Counted from the first letter of the stretch, positions 10,398-19,920 are shown. The stretch is DNA of 64,000 bases from Marinibacterium profundimaris (GCF_002210095.1 NZ_AQQR01000008.1:62001-126000); one strand, 5' to 3'. The notes: a model not told the origin generated them from the letters alone. Numbers and translations: made by a program.

Positions 10398-13300
10398 TCA
10401 CCAGCGCGTGGTGATGCCCAGCCCCAGCCCGTGGCTTGCGAAATCGTCGCCGAAGGCGCCGGAATATTCCAGCCGCGCCTCGAAGGTCTCGGTGGTGGCC
10501 AGCGACAGGCCCACCGACACCCGACCCAGCTGATCCGCGACCGGCACCGACGAGGTGAAGGACCCCGCGCTGGCATCGGCCATGTCCAGCCGCGCGACCG
10601 AGCTCCACTCATCCGCGTTCGACAGGCTCAGCCCCGCCTTGGCGAACATGGTCAGACCCATGCCGTTGCCCACGGTCATGGCGCGGCCGATCTCGACAGA
10701 GGGTGTCGCGATCAGGATCGTCTCGGACTGGGACTGGACGGCAAGGTCGTAGGCGCCGGCGCCGGTCTCGGTATAGCCCGAGGCACGGGTGTGGACGAGG
10801 TCGAGGTCCAGTGCCGGGCGGATGTAGCCCGAGGCATCGCCGTAAAGCCGGCTGCCGTGCAGACGCGCGCCGAAGCTGGCAATGTCGGTGTCGCCCTTGG
10901 CCGTCGTGGGGGCCGAGGCGCCGACGATGCCGCGCTCCAGGTCGTAGACGCCGTAGCTGGCGGTGACCGCCGCGCCCAGCTCGAACCCGTTCCAGCCCCG
11001 GCCCAGCGCCAGCGCCACGTAGCCGCCATCGCCATCGGCCGAGGAATTGCCGTCATCCGCGCTGTAGGAGCTGCTTTCGTAGCCAAGCGCCACGCCCAGC
11101 TTCCATTCGCTGTCCAGCATGGTCCGCAGGCCGCCGCTGACGACGAACTGGTTGCCGTCATAGCCGCCGTCGCCTTCCTGGTCGAAGGTCAACCCGCCAA
11201 TATCGGCCCAGCTGCAGGTTGCCTCCGGATCCGTCAGCCCGAAGTTGCCGGTCCGGCATCCCAGCGCGCTCGACAGGCGGGTCTGGGCAAACATCGCCTG
11301 CGTCGCAGCCGCCGCGAGCGCACTGCCCGGGGTGAGCGAGCTGAGGCCCGCTGCATAAGCGGCCGCGCCATCCTCGCCCGCCGACAGCGCGTCGAGCCCG
11401 GCCAGGACACCCGCGTAGCCCTGCGCGCCGGAGTCGTAGATCCGGTCCAGGTGCGCGCCGACCGCGGACTGGTTGCTGTTCAGCGTGTCATAGGCGCTGC
11501 CGAACTGCGTGCCGTTGATCGAAACCACTGCCTCGGACCCGACCATGTCCAGCTGGTAGTCGACCGCGGCGGTGTCCTCGGCCTCCAGCGCGCCCGAAAC
11601 GGCGCCGCCGAAGCTGAGCACCGAATGGGTGGTGCCCGGGGCGATGCCGGTGCTGGCGATGCGCAGCTTGCCGTCCAGCGTCACGTCGTCGCCGAAGGTG
11701 ATGCGATCCGCCGCGCCGCCGCCGAAATCCGCCGCGACCTCGAGGATGCCGTTTGCGGTCTGCCGGAACTGGCCTGCGATATGGGCACTGCGCCCCGGTG
11801 CCCCGCGCACGGTCGAGATCAGACCGCCGTTCAGCACATGGGCCACATTCCGGTCGCCCAGCGTCCAGCTGCCGTTCGCGCGGTTGATCACGCGCCCGGC
11901 GACCTGCTGGCCAAAGGGCAGGGCAAAGGCGCCCATCGCCGCCGCGCTGGCCTGCGGGGCCGGGGTGGTCAGGGTCTGGTCGGCCGAGACCAGCAGCACG
12001 TTGCCGGTCAGGGTGCCGCTGTTGTCGATGGTCAGCGAGGCCCCTTCGGACGTGTCGTAAGAGCCCTGGTATTGCACCGCGTAGGCATCGCTGTCTCCGG
12101 CGATCACGCCACCGCCGGAGTTGATGGTGAGTATGTTGTCCTGCCCTTCGGAAACAAAGACCCCGTTGCCGCCCGTCCCGGTGCCCCCGGTGACGGTGCC
12201 GCCCACGGTGATGTCCACCGTGTCGAAGGAATCCGCGGCGGTGGATTGCGCGAAGATCCCGATGGAGCCTTCGCCCGAGGTGGTGATGTTGTGGTTGGCG
12301 GTCACGGTGACGGTTTCGCTGTTGCTGTCGACCCCGCCGGACGTTCCGGCAAAGAGCGTGCCGTTGTTGCCGTAAAGCCCGCCCTGGCCGCCGATGGATT
12401 GCGCGATGACGCCATAGGCCGCTGGGCCGTTGGTAAAGATCCCGCCGTTCAGCGTGACCTCGACCGTGCCGCCGTTGCCAGCGGCATTGCTTCCGTTGAC
12501 GCCCGGGTAGGTGACATCGAGGTTGGGTGCCGAAAGGTCGCCGCCGATGCCGCCACCGCCGCCGATGGACTGGGCGATGATCCCGTGCGCCCCGGCGCCC
12601 TCGGTGGTGATCGACCCGCTCGACAGTTCGACCGAGACGGGGCCGCCAAAGCCCTGCGCGCCGTCCTGCGACTGGAAGCTGACCGAGGTGACGCTCTCGT
12701 CGCTGGCGGTGCCGCCCAGGCCGCCGCCGCCGCCGATGGATTGCGCGACGATCCCGAAGGCGCGGTCGCCATGGGTGCCGATGACACCGCCGGTGTTGAT
12801 GTCCACCGTGCCGCCATCGCCCGAGGATCCGCCGGTGCCGCCGATGACGATCTCCAGGTCGACGTCCAGCGGGCCGTCGCCGGTCACGGCCGCGCCGACG
12901 CCGCCGGTCCCGCCGCCGCCGCCGATGGATTGAGCCAGCATGGCGTAGGAATCGTTGCCGTGGGTGGTCAGGCCCGCATAGCTGCCGGGATCGACGGTGA
13001 TATTGCCGCCGTTGCCCGACGCTCCGCCGTTGCCGCCGTATCCCGCGCCCAGCGAGATGCCCGCATCCACGTCCAGCGAATGGATCGATCCGCCGCCGCT
13101 GTCGATATCCTCGCCACCCGCGCCGGCGGCCGTGCCGGTCGCGCCATGGCCGCCGCCGGCGCCGATGGACTGGATCAGCACCGCATGCGCATTGTGGCCC
13201 TGCGTGGTGACGCCCGTGTCACCGCTGTCGTCGTTGAAGGCCAGGTCGATGTTGCCGCCATTGCCGCCCGCGCCGCCGGTTCCGCCAAGCGCCATGTTGA

Positions 13301-16300
13301 TCGACACCTGCTGCGCGCCGTCGCCGTTCGTCGCCGCACCGCCGTTGCCGCCGCCGCCACCGATGGATTGCAGGATCAGCCCGTCGGCGAAATCGCCCTG
13401 GGTCGAGGCCGCGCCTTCCAGCGTGTAGTTCACAGCACCGCCATGGCCGCCGGTCCCGCCCTTGCCGCCAACGGACATGGTCACGCCGATCGAACTGTCG
13501 ACCGCGATCTCGGCCCGGGGCAGGGCGCCCTGCGAGCTGTCGCCCGAATTCGACCCCGCCGTGCCGCCGACCCCGCCGCCGCCGCCGATCGACTGCAGCA
13601 CGATCGCATCCGCGTCGTCGCCATTGGTGGCGATCCGGCCGCGGGTGGTGGAATTCAGCGTGCCGGCTGTATTGCCGCTGCCGGTCTTGCCGCCCACGTT
13701 CAGCTCGACCGAGCCGGAGGCGTTGAACTTCAGCACGTTCTGCGGGGGCGATCCCTCTTCCATCTTGATCGCCAGCATCTCCTTGACCGTGAAGCCCGAG
13801 GCCGACAGCCCGATGGAGCCGCCCTGTCCGGTGCCGCCGCCGCCGCCGATGGATTGCATGACCAGCCCGTGCGAGCCGGAGCCGTAGGTGGTGACGCTGG
13901 TGCCGCTGTCGGTGGTCAGATCCACCGTGCCGCCGGTCCCGCCCGAGCCGCCGACGCCGCCGAGACCGGCGTGCAGGCTGACGTTCAGCCCGCGGCCGAT
14001 CTTGTCGTTATGCGCATTGCCCACGCCGCCGTCGCCGCCGCCCCCGCCGATGGATTGAGCGACGATGCCGTTGGCGTTCTCGCCGTAGGTGGTGATCGAG
14101 GCCGTGTCGTTGAGATGCAGCGTCACCGTGTTGCTGCTGCCGCCCGAGCCGCCGGAGCCACCGAGGCTCATCGCCAGGTCGACCGAGGTGGTGTTGGGCA
14201 CGCCGACGCTGCCCGAGAGAGCCGAGGCGCTGCCGCCGTCGCCGCCGCCGCCGCCGACCGATTGCGCCAGGATGCCATGCGCGCCTTCGCCGCCGGTCAG
14301 GATCGCCGTGTCGCCCGACAGCGTGCCGGTCACCGTGTTGCCGTCGCCGCCGCTGCCGCCGTCGCCGCCCACGGCGAAGGTGCCGGTCACCGCGACGGAT
14401 TCGCCTTCGCCCGTGGGGGCCGCGATGGTCAGCGCCGAGGCGAGCGATGTGCCGCCGGTGCCGCCGCCCCCGCCGACCGAATGCAGCGTCAGCCCGTGGG
14501 ACGAGCCCGCGTCGCTGCCAAGGGCCGTGCCGCTGCTGCCGGTGCAGCCGCTGTCGGAAAAGCCGGTGGCCACGCAGGTGCCGTCGAGCGTTGCGGTGAC
14601 GGTATTGCCTGCGCCGCCGTCGCCGCCGTTGCCGCCGATGGCGCTGTCGAAGGTGAAGCCGATGGAGGCGTCGAACCCGTAGGCCGAGCCGCCCGTGCCG
14701 CCGCCGCCGCCGACCGACTGGCCAACCACGGCACTGGCGGTGTTGCCGCGCGTGATGATGGTGCTGTCGGTCAGGCTGATCGTGGAGGCGCCGCCGCCCC
14801 CGCCGCCGCCACCCGCGCCGCCGACCTGGAAGGCCAGCGGGGTGATGCCGTTGACGGCAGTGGAATTGCCACCGTTGCCGCCACCCCCGCCGACCGAATG
14901 GGCAATGATGCCCTTGGCGTTGTCACCGCTCGTGCTCAGGCTCAGGTTCTCGAAATCCGCCGTCACGCCGCCGCCCGCGCCGGCCCCGCCGGCCGCCCCG
15001 CCGACCTGCACCGACACGACCGAGGCCAGCGAGGCCCCCTGGAAATCGCCGCCGTTGCCGCCGCCGCCACCGATGGATTGCGTCACCACCCCGTGCGAGA
15101 AATCGCCCGAGGTCAGGATCGTGCTGCTGTCCATCTGCGGTGCTTCGGATCCGCTGTCCGAGGGCACCGAGGCGCAGCCGCCGTAATAGTTCGTCGTGCA
15201 GGCGCCGCCCGCGTTGCCGCCGCCCGAGGCGCGCCCGCCGATGCCGATGCCAACTCCGGCCGACACGTCGATCACGTCGCCGCCGTTGCCGCCACCGCCG
15301 CCGATGGACTGGGTGACAATGCCGTAGGCATGGTCTCCGCCGGTCTCGATGGTGCCGCCCACGGCGAAGACCTGCGCGTTACCGCCATTGCCGCCCGAAC
15401 TGCCCGAACCGCCCACGGTCAGGATCCCGTTCGCCCCGCCGCCGGTGCCGCCGCCGCCGCCGATGGATTGCATGACGATCCCGAGGCCGGCGTTGCCGCT
15501 GGTGGTGATATCGCCCGAGTTGGTGACATAGCTGGTCACCGTGTTGTTCGCGCCGCTTCCGGCCGAGCCGCCGACCGACAGGATGCCGCCCGCGGTGCCC
15601 GCCGCGCCGCCGCCGCCCGACAGCGATTGCCCGACGATGCCGATCGCATAGTCGCCGGTGGTGGTGATCGCGCCGGTGTTGTTGATCTCGACCACGTTGC
15701 CCGCGCCGCCACCGCCGCCGCTGCCACCCAGTTCCAGCGTCAGCCCGTCGCTGATGCCGCCGGTGCCGCCCGCGCCGCCGATGGATTGCGCCAGCAGGCC
15801 ATAGGCGTGTTCGCCGCTGGTCGAGATGGTCGAGGCCGAGGTGAAGGTGACCTTGCCCGCGTTGCCGCCATTGCCGCCGTTGCCGCCGGATCCGGCCAGA
15901 ACGCCGGTGAAATCCTCGCCGGTGCCGCCGCCACCGCCGACGGAATGAAAGGTCATGCCGACGCCGTAATCGCCGGTGGTGGTGATCGAGGTGCCCGCGG
16001 TCGAGAAGGCGCCCACGCCGCCTGCGTTGCCGCCCTTGCCCGCAGCGCCGGCATTGTCGCCGCCGATGCCGCCGACCGACTGGCCGAGGATGCCGTAGCC
16101 TTCGTAGCCGCTGGTGACGATCGCCGCATCGCCGGTGAAGTTCACCTGGATCTGCCCGCCATAGCCGCCCTGGCCGCCGGTGCTGTCGGAATTGCCGTTG
16201 CCGTTGCCGCCGTTGCCGCCCTCGGACCGGGTGACGATGCCGCGCACGCCGTAGCCGCCGACGTCGATCGTGCCGCCGCTCATGTTGACGGTCATGACCG

Positions 16301-17477
16301 CCGGGTCATCGTTGGTGTCGGTGCTGGCGCCCCCGCCGCTGCCGCCGGTGCTCTTGTCGGCCGAGGCGCCGCCGTCGCCGCCTGCCGATTGCGCGTAGAT
16401 CCCGGCGGATTCGCCCGTGGCGTTGTTGCCGTAGACCTGCAGCGTGATGTCGGCACTGTTGGTCAGCGTGATGGTGCGGCCTTCCTCGCCGCGCCCGCCG
16501 TTGTCGGAATTGTCGAACGAGGCCAGGCCGTTGCCGCCCCGCGTCGCGGCGAAGATGCCGTGGTAGCCGTATTCGCCGGTGCTGATGTTGTCGAAGTAGC
16601 CCGCGATCGCGCCGGTGTTGGTGATGGTGATGTCACCGCCCGCGCCGCCTTCGCCATTGTCGGTGCCACCGTTGCCGCCGGTCGAGACCACGCGCATCCC
16701 GCGCCCGCTGGTGCTGGCGCGGATGCCGTCGTTCTCGGCGCCCAGCGTGATCGCGGCCGAATTGGTCACGGTGACTGCCTTGGCGTCCCCCGCGTTGCCG
16801 CCCTTCTGGTCGCCTGCGCCGGAATTCTGGGCGCCGCCATTGCCCGACTGGCTCTGCACGTTGATGCCGTTGACAGGGACCGACAGGTCGACCGCGGCCG
16901 AGGTCTCAAGCGTGATGGCGCCGGAATTGGTCAGCGTGATGGTGCCGCCATCGCCGCCGCGGCCTCCGTCTTCGCCGTTGTCGTCGGGCTCGACCCCGTT
17001 GCCGCCGCCGGAATAGACCTTGATCCCGTCAAGCTCGCTCTGGCTGGCGCTTTGCGAGGTGGTGCCGGTCATGGTGATCGTGCCGGAATTGTCGAGCGTC
17101 AGGATGCCGCCCGCGATGCCGCCCGCTTCGGAGGTGTTGGACCCGTCGGTGCTGCCGTTGCCGCCGGTGATTTCCAGCAGCAGGCCGTAGTTCTCGAAGG
17201 ACAGGTCGCTGTTGGGCGTCATGTTGCCGGAGTTGTTGAACGTATAGGTCGTCTGGGCCCAGACGCCGGTCTCTTCCAGGGTGTAGCTGGAATAGGAGTC
17301 GGAGTTGTTGCAGGTGACGCTTTGGCCGATGACGATGGAGGGGCAATCGGCCACCGCGGGCGCGGCGATGCAGAGCGCCAGGACCGAGGCCGAGGTGCGG
17401 ATGCCGATCCTGCGCTGGCGCCCGGCTGAGGGGCGAACCGATTGAGCGGAACGGGTGAGCGTGGTGTCGAAATGCAT
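10398..17477 (-). CDS. Giant Gly-rich repeat autotransporter (type Va secretion)
   Basis: 2359 residues from the ATG at 17477 (a TTG at 17492 is possible; neither has a strong ribosome site). A long basic N-region and hydrophobic core end at PAVADC, a signal peptide of about 43 residues. The passenger (about 45-2080) is built from some 23 units in which a G(I/L/V)xxQS(I/V)GGGGGxGG turn alternates with short beta strands and TITTxGDxxxGI stretches, fitting a very long beta-helix. The last 270 residues form an autotransporter barrel ending in TTRW, an aromatic C-terminus recognised by the Bam machinery. All mature cysteines occur as close pairs. Likely a surface adhesin or aggregation factor; no protease or lipase motif is seen. 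Confidence 0.9.
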   Translation of the reverse strand: MHFDTTLTRSAQSVRPSAGRQRRIGIRTSASVLALCIAAPAVADCPSIVIGQSVTCNNSDSYSSYTLEETGVWAQTTYTFNNSGNMTPNSDLSFENYGLLLEITGGNGSTDGSNTSEAGGIAGGILTLDNSGTITMTGTTSQSASQSELDGIKVYSGGGNGVEPDDNGEDGGRGGDGGTITLTNSGAITLETSAAVDLSVPVNGINVQSQSGNGGAQNSGAGDQKGGNAGDAKAVTVTNSAAITLGAENDGIRASTSGRGMRVVSTGGNGGTDNGEGGAGGDITITNTGAIAGYFDNISTGEYGYHGIFAATRGGNGLASFDNSDNGGRGEEGRTITLTNSADITLQVYGNNATGESAGIYAQSAGGDGGASADKSTGGSGGGASTDTNDDPAVMTVNMSGGTIDVGGYGVRGIVTRSEGGNGGNGNGNSDSTGGQGGYGGQIQVNFTGDAAIVTSGYEGYGILGQSVGGIGGDNAGAAGKGGNAGGVGAFSTAGTSITTTGDYGVGMTFHSVGGGGGTGEDFTGVLAGSGGNGGNGGNAGKVTFTSASTISTSGEHAYGLLAQSIGGAGGTGGISDGLTLELGGSGGGGGAGNVVEINNTGAITTTGDYAIGIVGQSLSGGGGAAGTAGGILSVGGSAGSGANNTVTSYVTNSGDITTSGNAGLGIVMQSIGGGGGTGGGANGILTVGGSGSSGGNGGNAQVFAVGGTIETGGDHAYGIVTQSIGGGGGNGGDVIDVSAGVGIGIGGRASGGGNAGGACTTNYYGGCASVPSDSGSEAPQMDSSTILTSGDFSHGVVTQSIGGGGGNGGDFQGASLASVVSVQVGGAAGGAGAGGGVTADFENLSLSTSGDNAKGIIAHSVGGGGGNGGNSTAVNGITPLAFQVGGAGGGGGGGGASTISLTDSTIITRGNTASAVVGQSVGGGGGTGGSAYGFDASIGFTFDSAIGGNGGDGGAGNTVTATLDGTCVATGFSDSGCTGSSGTALGSDAGSSHGLTLHSVGGGGGTGGTSLASALTIAAPTGEGESVAVTGTFAVGGDGGSGGDGNTVTGTLSGDTAILTGGEGAHGILAQSVGGGGGDGGSASALSGSVGVPNTTSVDLAMSLGGSGGSGGSSNTVTLHLNDTASITTYGENANGIVAQSIGGGGGDGGVGNAHNDKIGRGLNVSLHAGLGGVGGSGGTGGTVDLTTDSGTSVTTYGSGSHGLVMQSIGGGGGTGQGGSIGLSASGFTVKEMLAIKMEEGSPPQNVLKFNASGSVELNVGGKTGSGNTAGTLNSTTRGRIATNGDDADAIVLQSIGGGGGVGGTAGSNSGDSSQGALPRAEIAVDSSIGVTMSVGGKGGTGGHGGAVNYTLEGAASTQGDFADGLILQSIGGGGGNGGAATNGDGAQQVSINMALGGTGGAGGNGGNIDLAFNDDSGDTGVTTQGHNAHAVLIQSIGAGGGHGATGTAAGAGGEDIDSGGGSIHSLDVDAGISLGAGYGGNGGASGNGGNITVDPGSYAGLTTHGNDSYAMLAQSIGGGGGTGGVGAAVTGDGPLDVDLEIVIGGTGGSSGDGGTVDINTGGVIGTHGDRAFGIVAQSIGGGGGLGGTASDESVTSVSFQSQDGAQGFGGPVSVELSSGSITTEGAGAHGIIAQSIGGGGGIGGDLSAPNLDVTYPGVNGSNAAGNGGTVEVTLNGGIFTNGPAAYGVIAQSIGGQGGLYGNNGTLFAGTSGGVDSNSETVTVTANHNITTSGEGSIGIFAQSTAADSFDTVDITVGGTVTGGTGTGGNGVFVSEGQDNILTINSGGGVIAGDSDAYAVQYQGSYDTSEGASLTIDNSGTLTGNVLLVSADQTLTTPAPQASAAAMGAFALPFGQQVAGRVINRANGSWTLGDRNVAHVLNGGLISTVRGAPGRSAHIAGQFRQTANGILEVAADFGGGAADRITFGDDVTLDGKLRIASTGIAPGTTHSVLSFGGAVSGALEAEDTAAVDYQLDMVGSEAVVSINGTQFGSAYDTLNSNQSAVGAHLDRIYDSGAQGYAGVLAGLDALSAGEDGAAAYAAGLSSLTPGSALAAAATQAMFAQTRLSSALGCRTGNFGLTDPEATCSWADIGGLTFDQEGDGGYDGNQFVVSGGLRTMLDSEWKLGVALGYESSSYSADDGNSSADGDGGYVALALGRGWNGFELGAAVTASYGVYDLERGIVGASAPTTAKGDTDIASFGARLHGSRLYGDASGYIRPALDLDLVHTRASGYTETGAGAYDLAVQSQSETILIATPSVEIGRAMTVGNGMGLTMFAKAGLSLSNADEWSSVARLDMADASAGSFTSSVPVADQLGRVSVGLSLATTETFEARLEYSGAFGDDFASHGLGLGITTRW
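12390..16100 (-). repeat. In-gene repeat array of the autotransporter passenger
   Basis: Roughly every 170-200 bases the coding strand repeats a block for QS(I/V)GGGGGxGG, seen on the plus strand as runs of CCGCCGCC followed by GATGGATTG or close variants. About 23 units are countable at protein level, diverged between blocks and nearly invariant in the Gly-rich turn. Such arrays can change copy number by recombination and are difficult to assemble. Confidence 0.8.
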
Positions 17478-17858
17478 GTTCAAAATATCCAAATTCTACG
17501 CGGCAGCCGAGTGCGAAATGTCCCCCGGGGCCAGCTGACGTAGGCGTGGCAATCATACCTGCCCCCGCCCGGTGAGTGCGTCCGGAGGCAAACAGAAAAG
17601 AGATTATGATAAGCCGTTTTGCATACCAGCTTACACCATGGCGCAGAGCCGACGCAGGGTCGAGCGTTGCAGGTTTACATCGTTAATTACGTAAAGCGGA
17701 CCTTCTCGGAGGGGTCTTTCTGCCCCGCCGGCAACCTGTCCGCGTAACGGTCTGAACCGCTGACCCGGAAGGAGAGCGGCGTGTCGGGCGTCCCCGGGCC
17801 CGGATCCCCGCGCATGCGGCTGGGCGGGCCGGGGCGGCCTTGATGGAATCGGGCCGGG
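17478..17858. other. Regulatory region upstream of the autotransporter
   Basis: An AT-rich island (about 17580-17700) in otherwise GC-rich DNA. It contains an imperfect dyad at 17674-17695 (TTTAC and GTAAA arms around TTAATTA) that could bind a regulator. On the minus strand there is a CATAAT hexamer that could be a -10 box, with no good -35. No gene is seen before the sulfatase remnant at 17859. Confidence 0.45.
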
Positions 17859-17990
17859 ATGCAGGCGGACGGGCAGCGCGACATGGGCCGGGCAAGGAAC
17901 ATCCTCTTCATCATGTCCGACCAGCTGCGCTTGGATTACCTTGGCTGCACGGGCCATCCGCACCTGAAGGCGCGGCATATCGACGGGCGC
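17859..17990 (+). pseudogene. Sulfatase N-terminal remnant
   Basis: From the ATG at 17883 the frame reads MGRARNILFIMSDQLRLDYL, then GCTGHPHLKARHID. This matches the N-terminus of alkaline phosphatase-superfamily sulfatases, where RNILFIMSDQLRxDYLGCxGHP provides a metal-binding Asp. After HID the similarity stops: the expected LAARG and the C-x-P-S-R active-site motif are missing, and the frame runs into the convergent CaiB-type gene 50 bases later. About 36 family residues survive from a protein normally near 500. This looks like the edge of a deletion. Confidence 0.7.
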
Positions 17991-18036
17991 GGGCGACCGG
18001 CCCGTCGGTATGGCAAAAGCAGGCGGGCGGTCGTCC

Positions 18037-19164
18037 TCAGGTCAGCACACCGGCCGCGCGCAGGGCGGCGATACGGTCTTCGTCGTAGCCCAGCCCTTCC
18101 AGCACGCTGGCGGTGTCGCCGCCGGGGGCCGGGGGCGGGGCCGGGCGGTCTGGGGCGGAGCGGCTGAAGCGGGGCGCCGGGGCGGCCTGGGTGACGCCAT
18201 CGGCATCGTAGAAGGTGCCGCGCGCGGCCATGTGCGGATGCTGCGGCGCCTCGGACCAGCCGAGCACCGGGGTCGCGCAGGCGTCCGAGCCCTCGAAGAT
18301 CGCGGCCCAGTCGTCGCGCGTCTTCTGGCGGAACAGCGCGGCATAGGCCTCGCGCCGGTCGGGCCAGGTGGCGCTGCCGTACTGGCTTGCCTCGTGATCC
18401 TCGGGCAGGTCGGCGCGGCGGACCAGCTCGGCGAAGAACTGAGGCTCCAGCGGGCCGACGGCCAGGAACTTGCCATCGGCGCATTCATAGGCCCGGTAGA
18501 AGGGCGCGCCGCCGTCCAGCAGGTTGGCCTCGCGCGTCTCGGACCAGGCCCCGCGCGCGATCCAGCCATGGATCAGTGCCATCAGGGCCGAGGCCCCGTC
18601 GACCATCGCCGCGTCCACCACCTGTCCCTGACCCGACCGGTCGCGTTCATAAAGCGCCGCCATGATCCCGAAGAGCAGGAACATGGTCCCGCCCGCGTAA
18701 TCCGCGCCGATGTTGAGCGGCGGATGCGGCACGCCGTCCTTCGGCCCGATGGCCTGCAGAAAGCCGGTCAGCCCGAGGTAGTTGATGTCATGCCCCGCCG
18801 TCTGTGCCAGCGGCCCGTCCTGGCCCCAGCCGGTCATGCGGCCGTAGATCAGGCGCGGATTGGCCTTCAGGCAGTCCTGCGGTCCCAGTCCCATGCGCTC
18901 CATCACGCCGGGGCGGAAGCCTTCGATCAGCACGTCAGAACGCGCGACGAGGTCCAGCGCGATGTCGATCCCCTCGCCGGTCTTCAGGTTCAGCGCGATG
19001 GACCGCTTGCCGCGCGTGTTGATGTCGGCCGGATCGGCCTGGCCGGATTTGCGGGTGATCAGCGTCACCTCGGCGCCGAGATCGGCAAGGAACTGGCCCG
19101 CCAGCGGGGCCGGGCCAAGCCCTTGCATCTCGACGATCTTCAGCCCGTCAAGCGGTCCTGTCAT
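18037..19164 (-). CDS. CaiB/BaiF-type CoA enzyme, alpha-methylacyl-CoA racemase-like
   Basis: 375 residues of the class III CoA-transferase fold. GHDINYLGLTG near residue 125 and NIGADYAGG near 155 match the catalytic His and Asp of alpha-methylacyl-CoA racemase, and the CoA-transferase nucleophilic Asp pattern is less evident, so racemase is preferred over transferase. It would epimerise 2-methyl-branched acyl-CoAs before beta-oxidation. Its start overlaps the stop of a 19-codon ORF (ATGA at 19161-19164). The TetR gene and the divergent Liv/acyl-CoA operon next door support an acyl-CoA pathway. Confidence 0.82.
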   Translation of the reverse strand: MTGPLDGLKIVEMQGLGPAPLAGQFLADLGAEVTLITRKSGQADPADINTRGKRSIALNLKTGEGIDIALDLVARSDVLIEGFRPGVMERMGLGPQDCLKANPRLIYGRMTGWGQDGPLAQTAGHDINYLGLTGFLQAIGPKDGVPHPPLNIGADYAGGTMFLLFGIMAALYERDRSGQGQVVDAAMVDGASALMALIHGWIARGAWSETREANLLDGGAPFYRAYECADGKFLAVGPLEPQFFAELVRRADLPEDHEASQYGSATWPDRREAYAALFRQKTRDDWAAIFEGSDACATPVLGWSEAPQHPHMAARGTFYDADGVTQAAPAPRFSRSAPDRPAPPPAPGGDTASVLEGLGYDEDRIAALRAAGVLT

Positions 19165-19220
19165 GCGGCCAGGGTCTCCTTGGTGCGGAGCCGGTCGTAG
19201 ATACAGGCCGTTTCAGCCAT
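19161..19220 (-). CDS. 19-residue ORF coupled to the racemase gene
   Basis: MAETACIYDRLRTKETLAA. A strong ribosome site (GGAGGGAGGAC) precedes the ATG, and the TGA overlaps the racemase ATG, so ribosomes should pass from one to the other. The first 13 residues resemble the start of acetyl-CoA acetyltransferases (xEAYIYDxxRTPRG), so it may be the stub of a deleted thiolase gene now serving as a translational leader. An unrelated leader peptide is the alternative. It is too short for homology to be certain. Confidence 0.5.
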   Translation of the reverse strand: MAETACIYDRLRTKETLAA

Positions 19221-19241
19221 TGTCGTCCTCCCTCCGACCGG

Positions 19242-19262
19242 CCCGGCCCCCCCCCGGCCGGG
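19242..19262 (-). terminator. GC hairpin with a C9 loop after tetR
   Basis: CCCGGCC (19242-19248) and GGCCGGG (19256-19262) enclose an all-C loop; the run of nine C covers 19247-19255. It lies between the tetR stop and the short coupled ORF. There is no T-tract, so terminator function is uncertain. Confidence 0.4.
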
Positions 19263-19299
19263 TCCGTCGTTCCCTTGTCCTCCGTTCCGGCCCGCCGGA

Positions 19300-19920
19300 T
19301 CAGGCCGGGTCGAACACCGCAAGCCGTGGCAGCGGCTCCAGCTTCTGTCGCGTGATCTCGCGTGCCTCGGCGCGGTCGATGCCGATGCCGCGCAGCACGA
19401 TCTCGGCGGTATCGGTCCCGGCCTGCCGCCAGGTGCGCCGCCCGTCCAGCACCAGCGACATGGCGCCGAAGGTCGCCCCCCCGGCGGTGGCGGTGATCGA
19501 GGGCACCTGATCGCGGTGGAACAGGAACCGCCCCGAGGCGAGGCCCCGCCGCAGCTCCTGCGCCGGCATCTCGGCCCAGAAATGGCCCAGCCGCGGCTCC
19601 AGCATGGCGTAGCGCGCGATGAAGCGGCCCCAGTGCTGGTCGTCATGCACGCGCCGGATCGTCAGCCGGATCGCGGCCGAGATCCGCTCGGCCGGGTCCT
19701 GCATCTGGGCGCAGGCGGTCTCCATCGAAAATCGCAGTTCGCTCGCGACCGTGTCGCAGACCGACGGGAAAAGCTCGGTCGTATCGTCGAGGTTATTGTA
19801 GATCGTCCCGCGCGACAGCCCGGCCTCTCGCGCAAGGTCACTGACCGCGACGGTTGTGCCACCCTGCTCGGCGAAAATCCGCATGGCGGACTGGTGAATT
19901 CTGAGCGTGGCGGGGTTCAT
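19300..19920 (-). CDS. TetR-family transcriptional regulator
   Basis: 206 residues from the ATG at 19920 (the frame is open 30 codons further but the extra residues are not TetR-like and lie over the operator). The N-terminal helix-turn-helix reads FAEQGGTTVAVSDLAREAGL then SRGTIYNNLDD, the classic TetR pattern. The C-terminal ligand domain is not family-assignable by eye. It is divergent from the Liv/acyl-CoA operon and upstream of the racemase. The likely ligand is an acyl-CoA or the transported acid, and its probable target is the 42-bp dyad at 19991-20032. Confidence 0.87.
   Translation of the reverse strand: MNPATLRIHQSAMRIFAEQGGTTVAVSDLAREAGLSRGTIYNNLDDTTELFPSVCDTVASELRFSMETACAQMQDPAERISAAIRLTIRRVHDDQHWGRFIARYAMLEPRLGHFWAEMPAQELRRGLASGRFLFHRDQVPSITATAGGATFGAMSLVLDGRRTWRQAGTDTAEIVLRGIGIDRAEAREITRQKLEPLPRLAVFDPA

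Noticed and set aside
10431-17429. Open frame of 2332 codons on the plus strand, antisense to the autotransporter
   Set aside because: The protein would be a His/Asp/Gly/Ala-rich mixture without domains, which is what the complement of Gly-rich GGC/GGT codons in GC-rich DNA gives. The minus frame has a signal peptide, ordered repeats and a complete barrel.
19247-19255. C9 tract as a phase-variation switch
   Set aside because: It lies in an intergenic hairpin loop, not in a coding frame or promoter spacer, so slippage would have no obvious effect.
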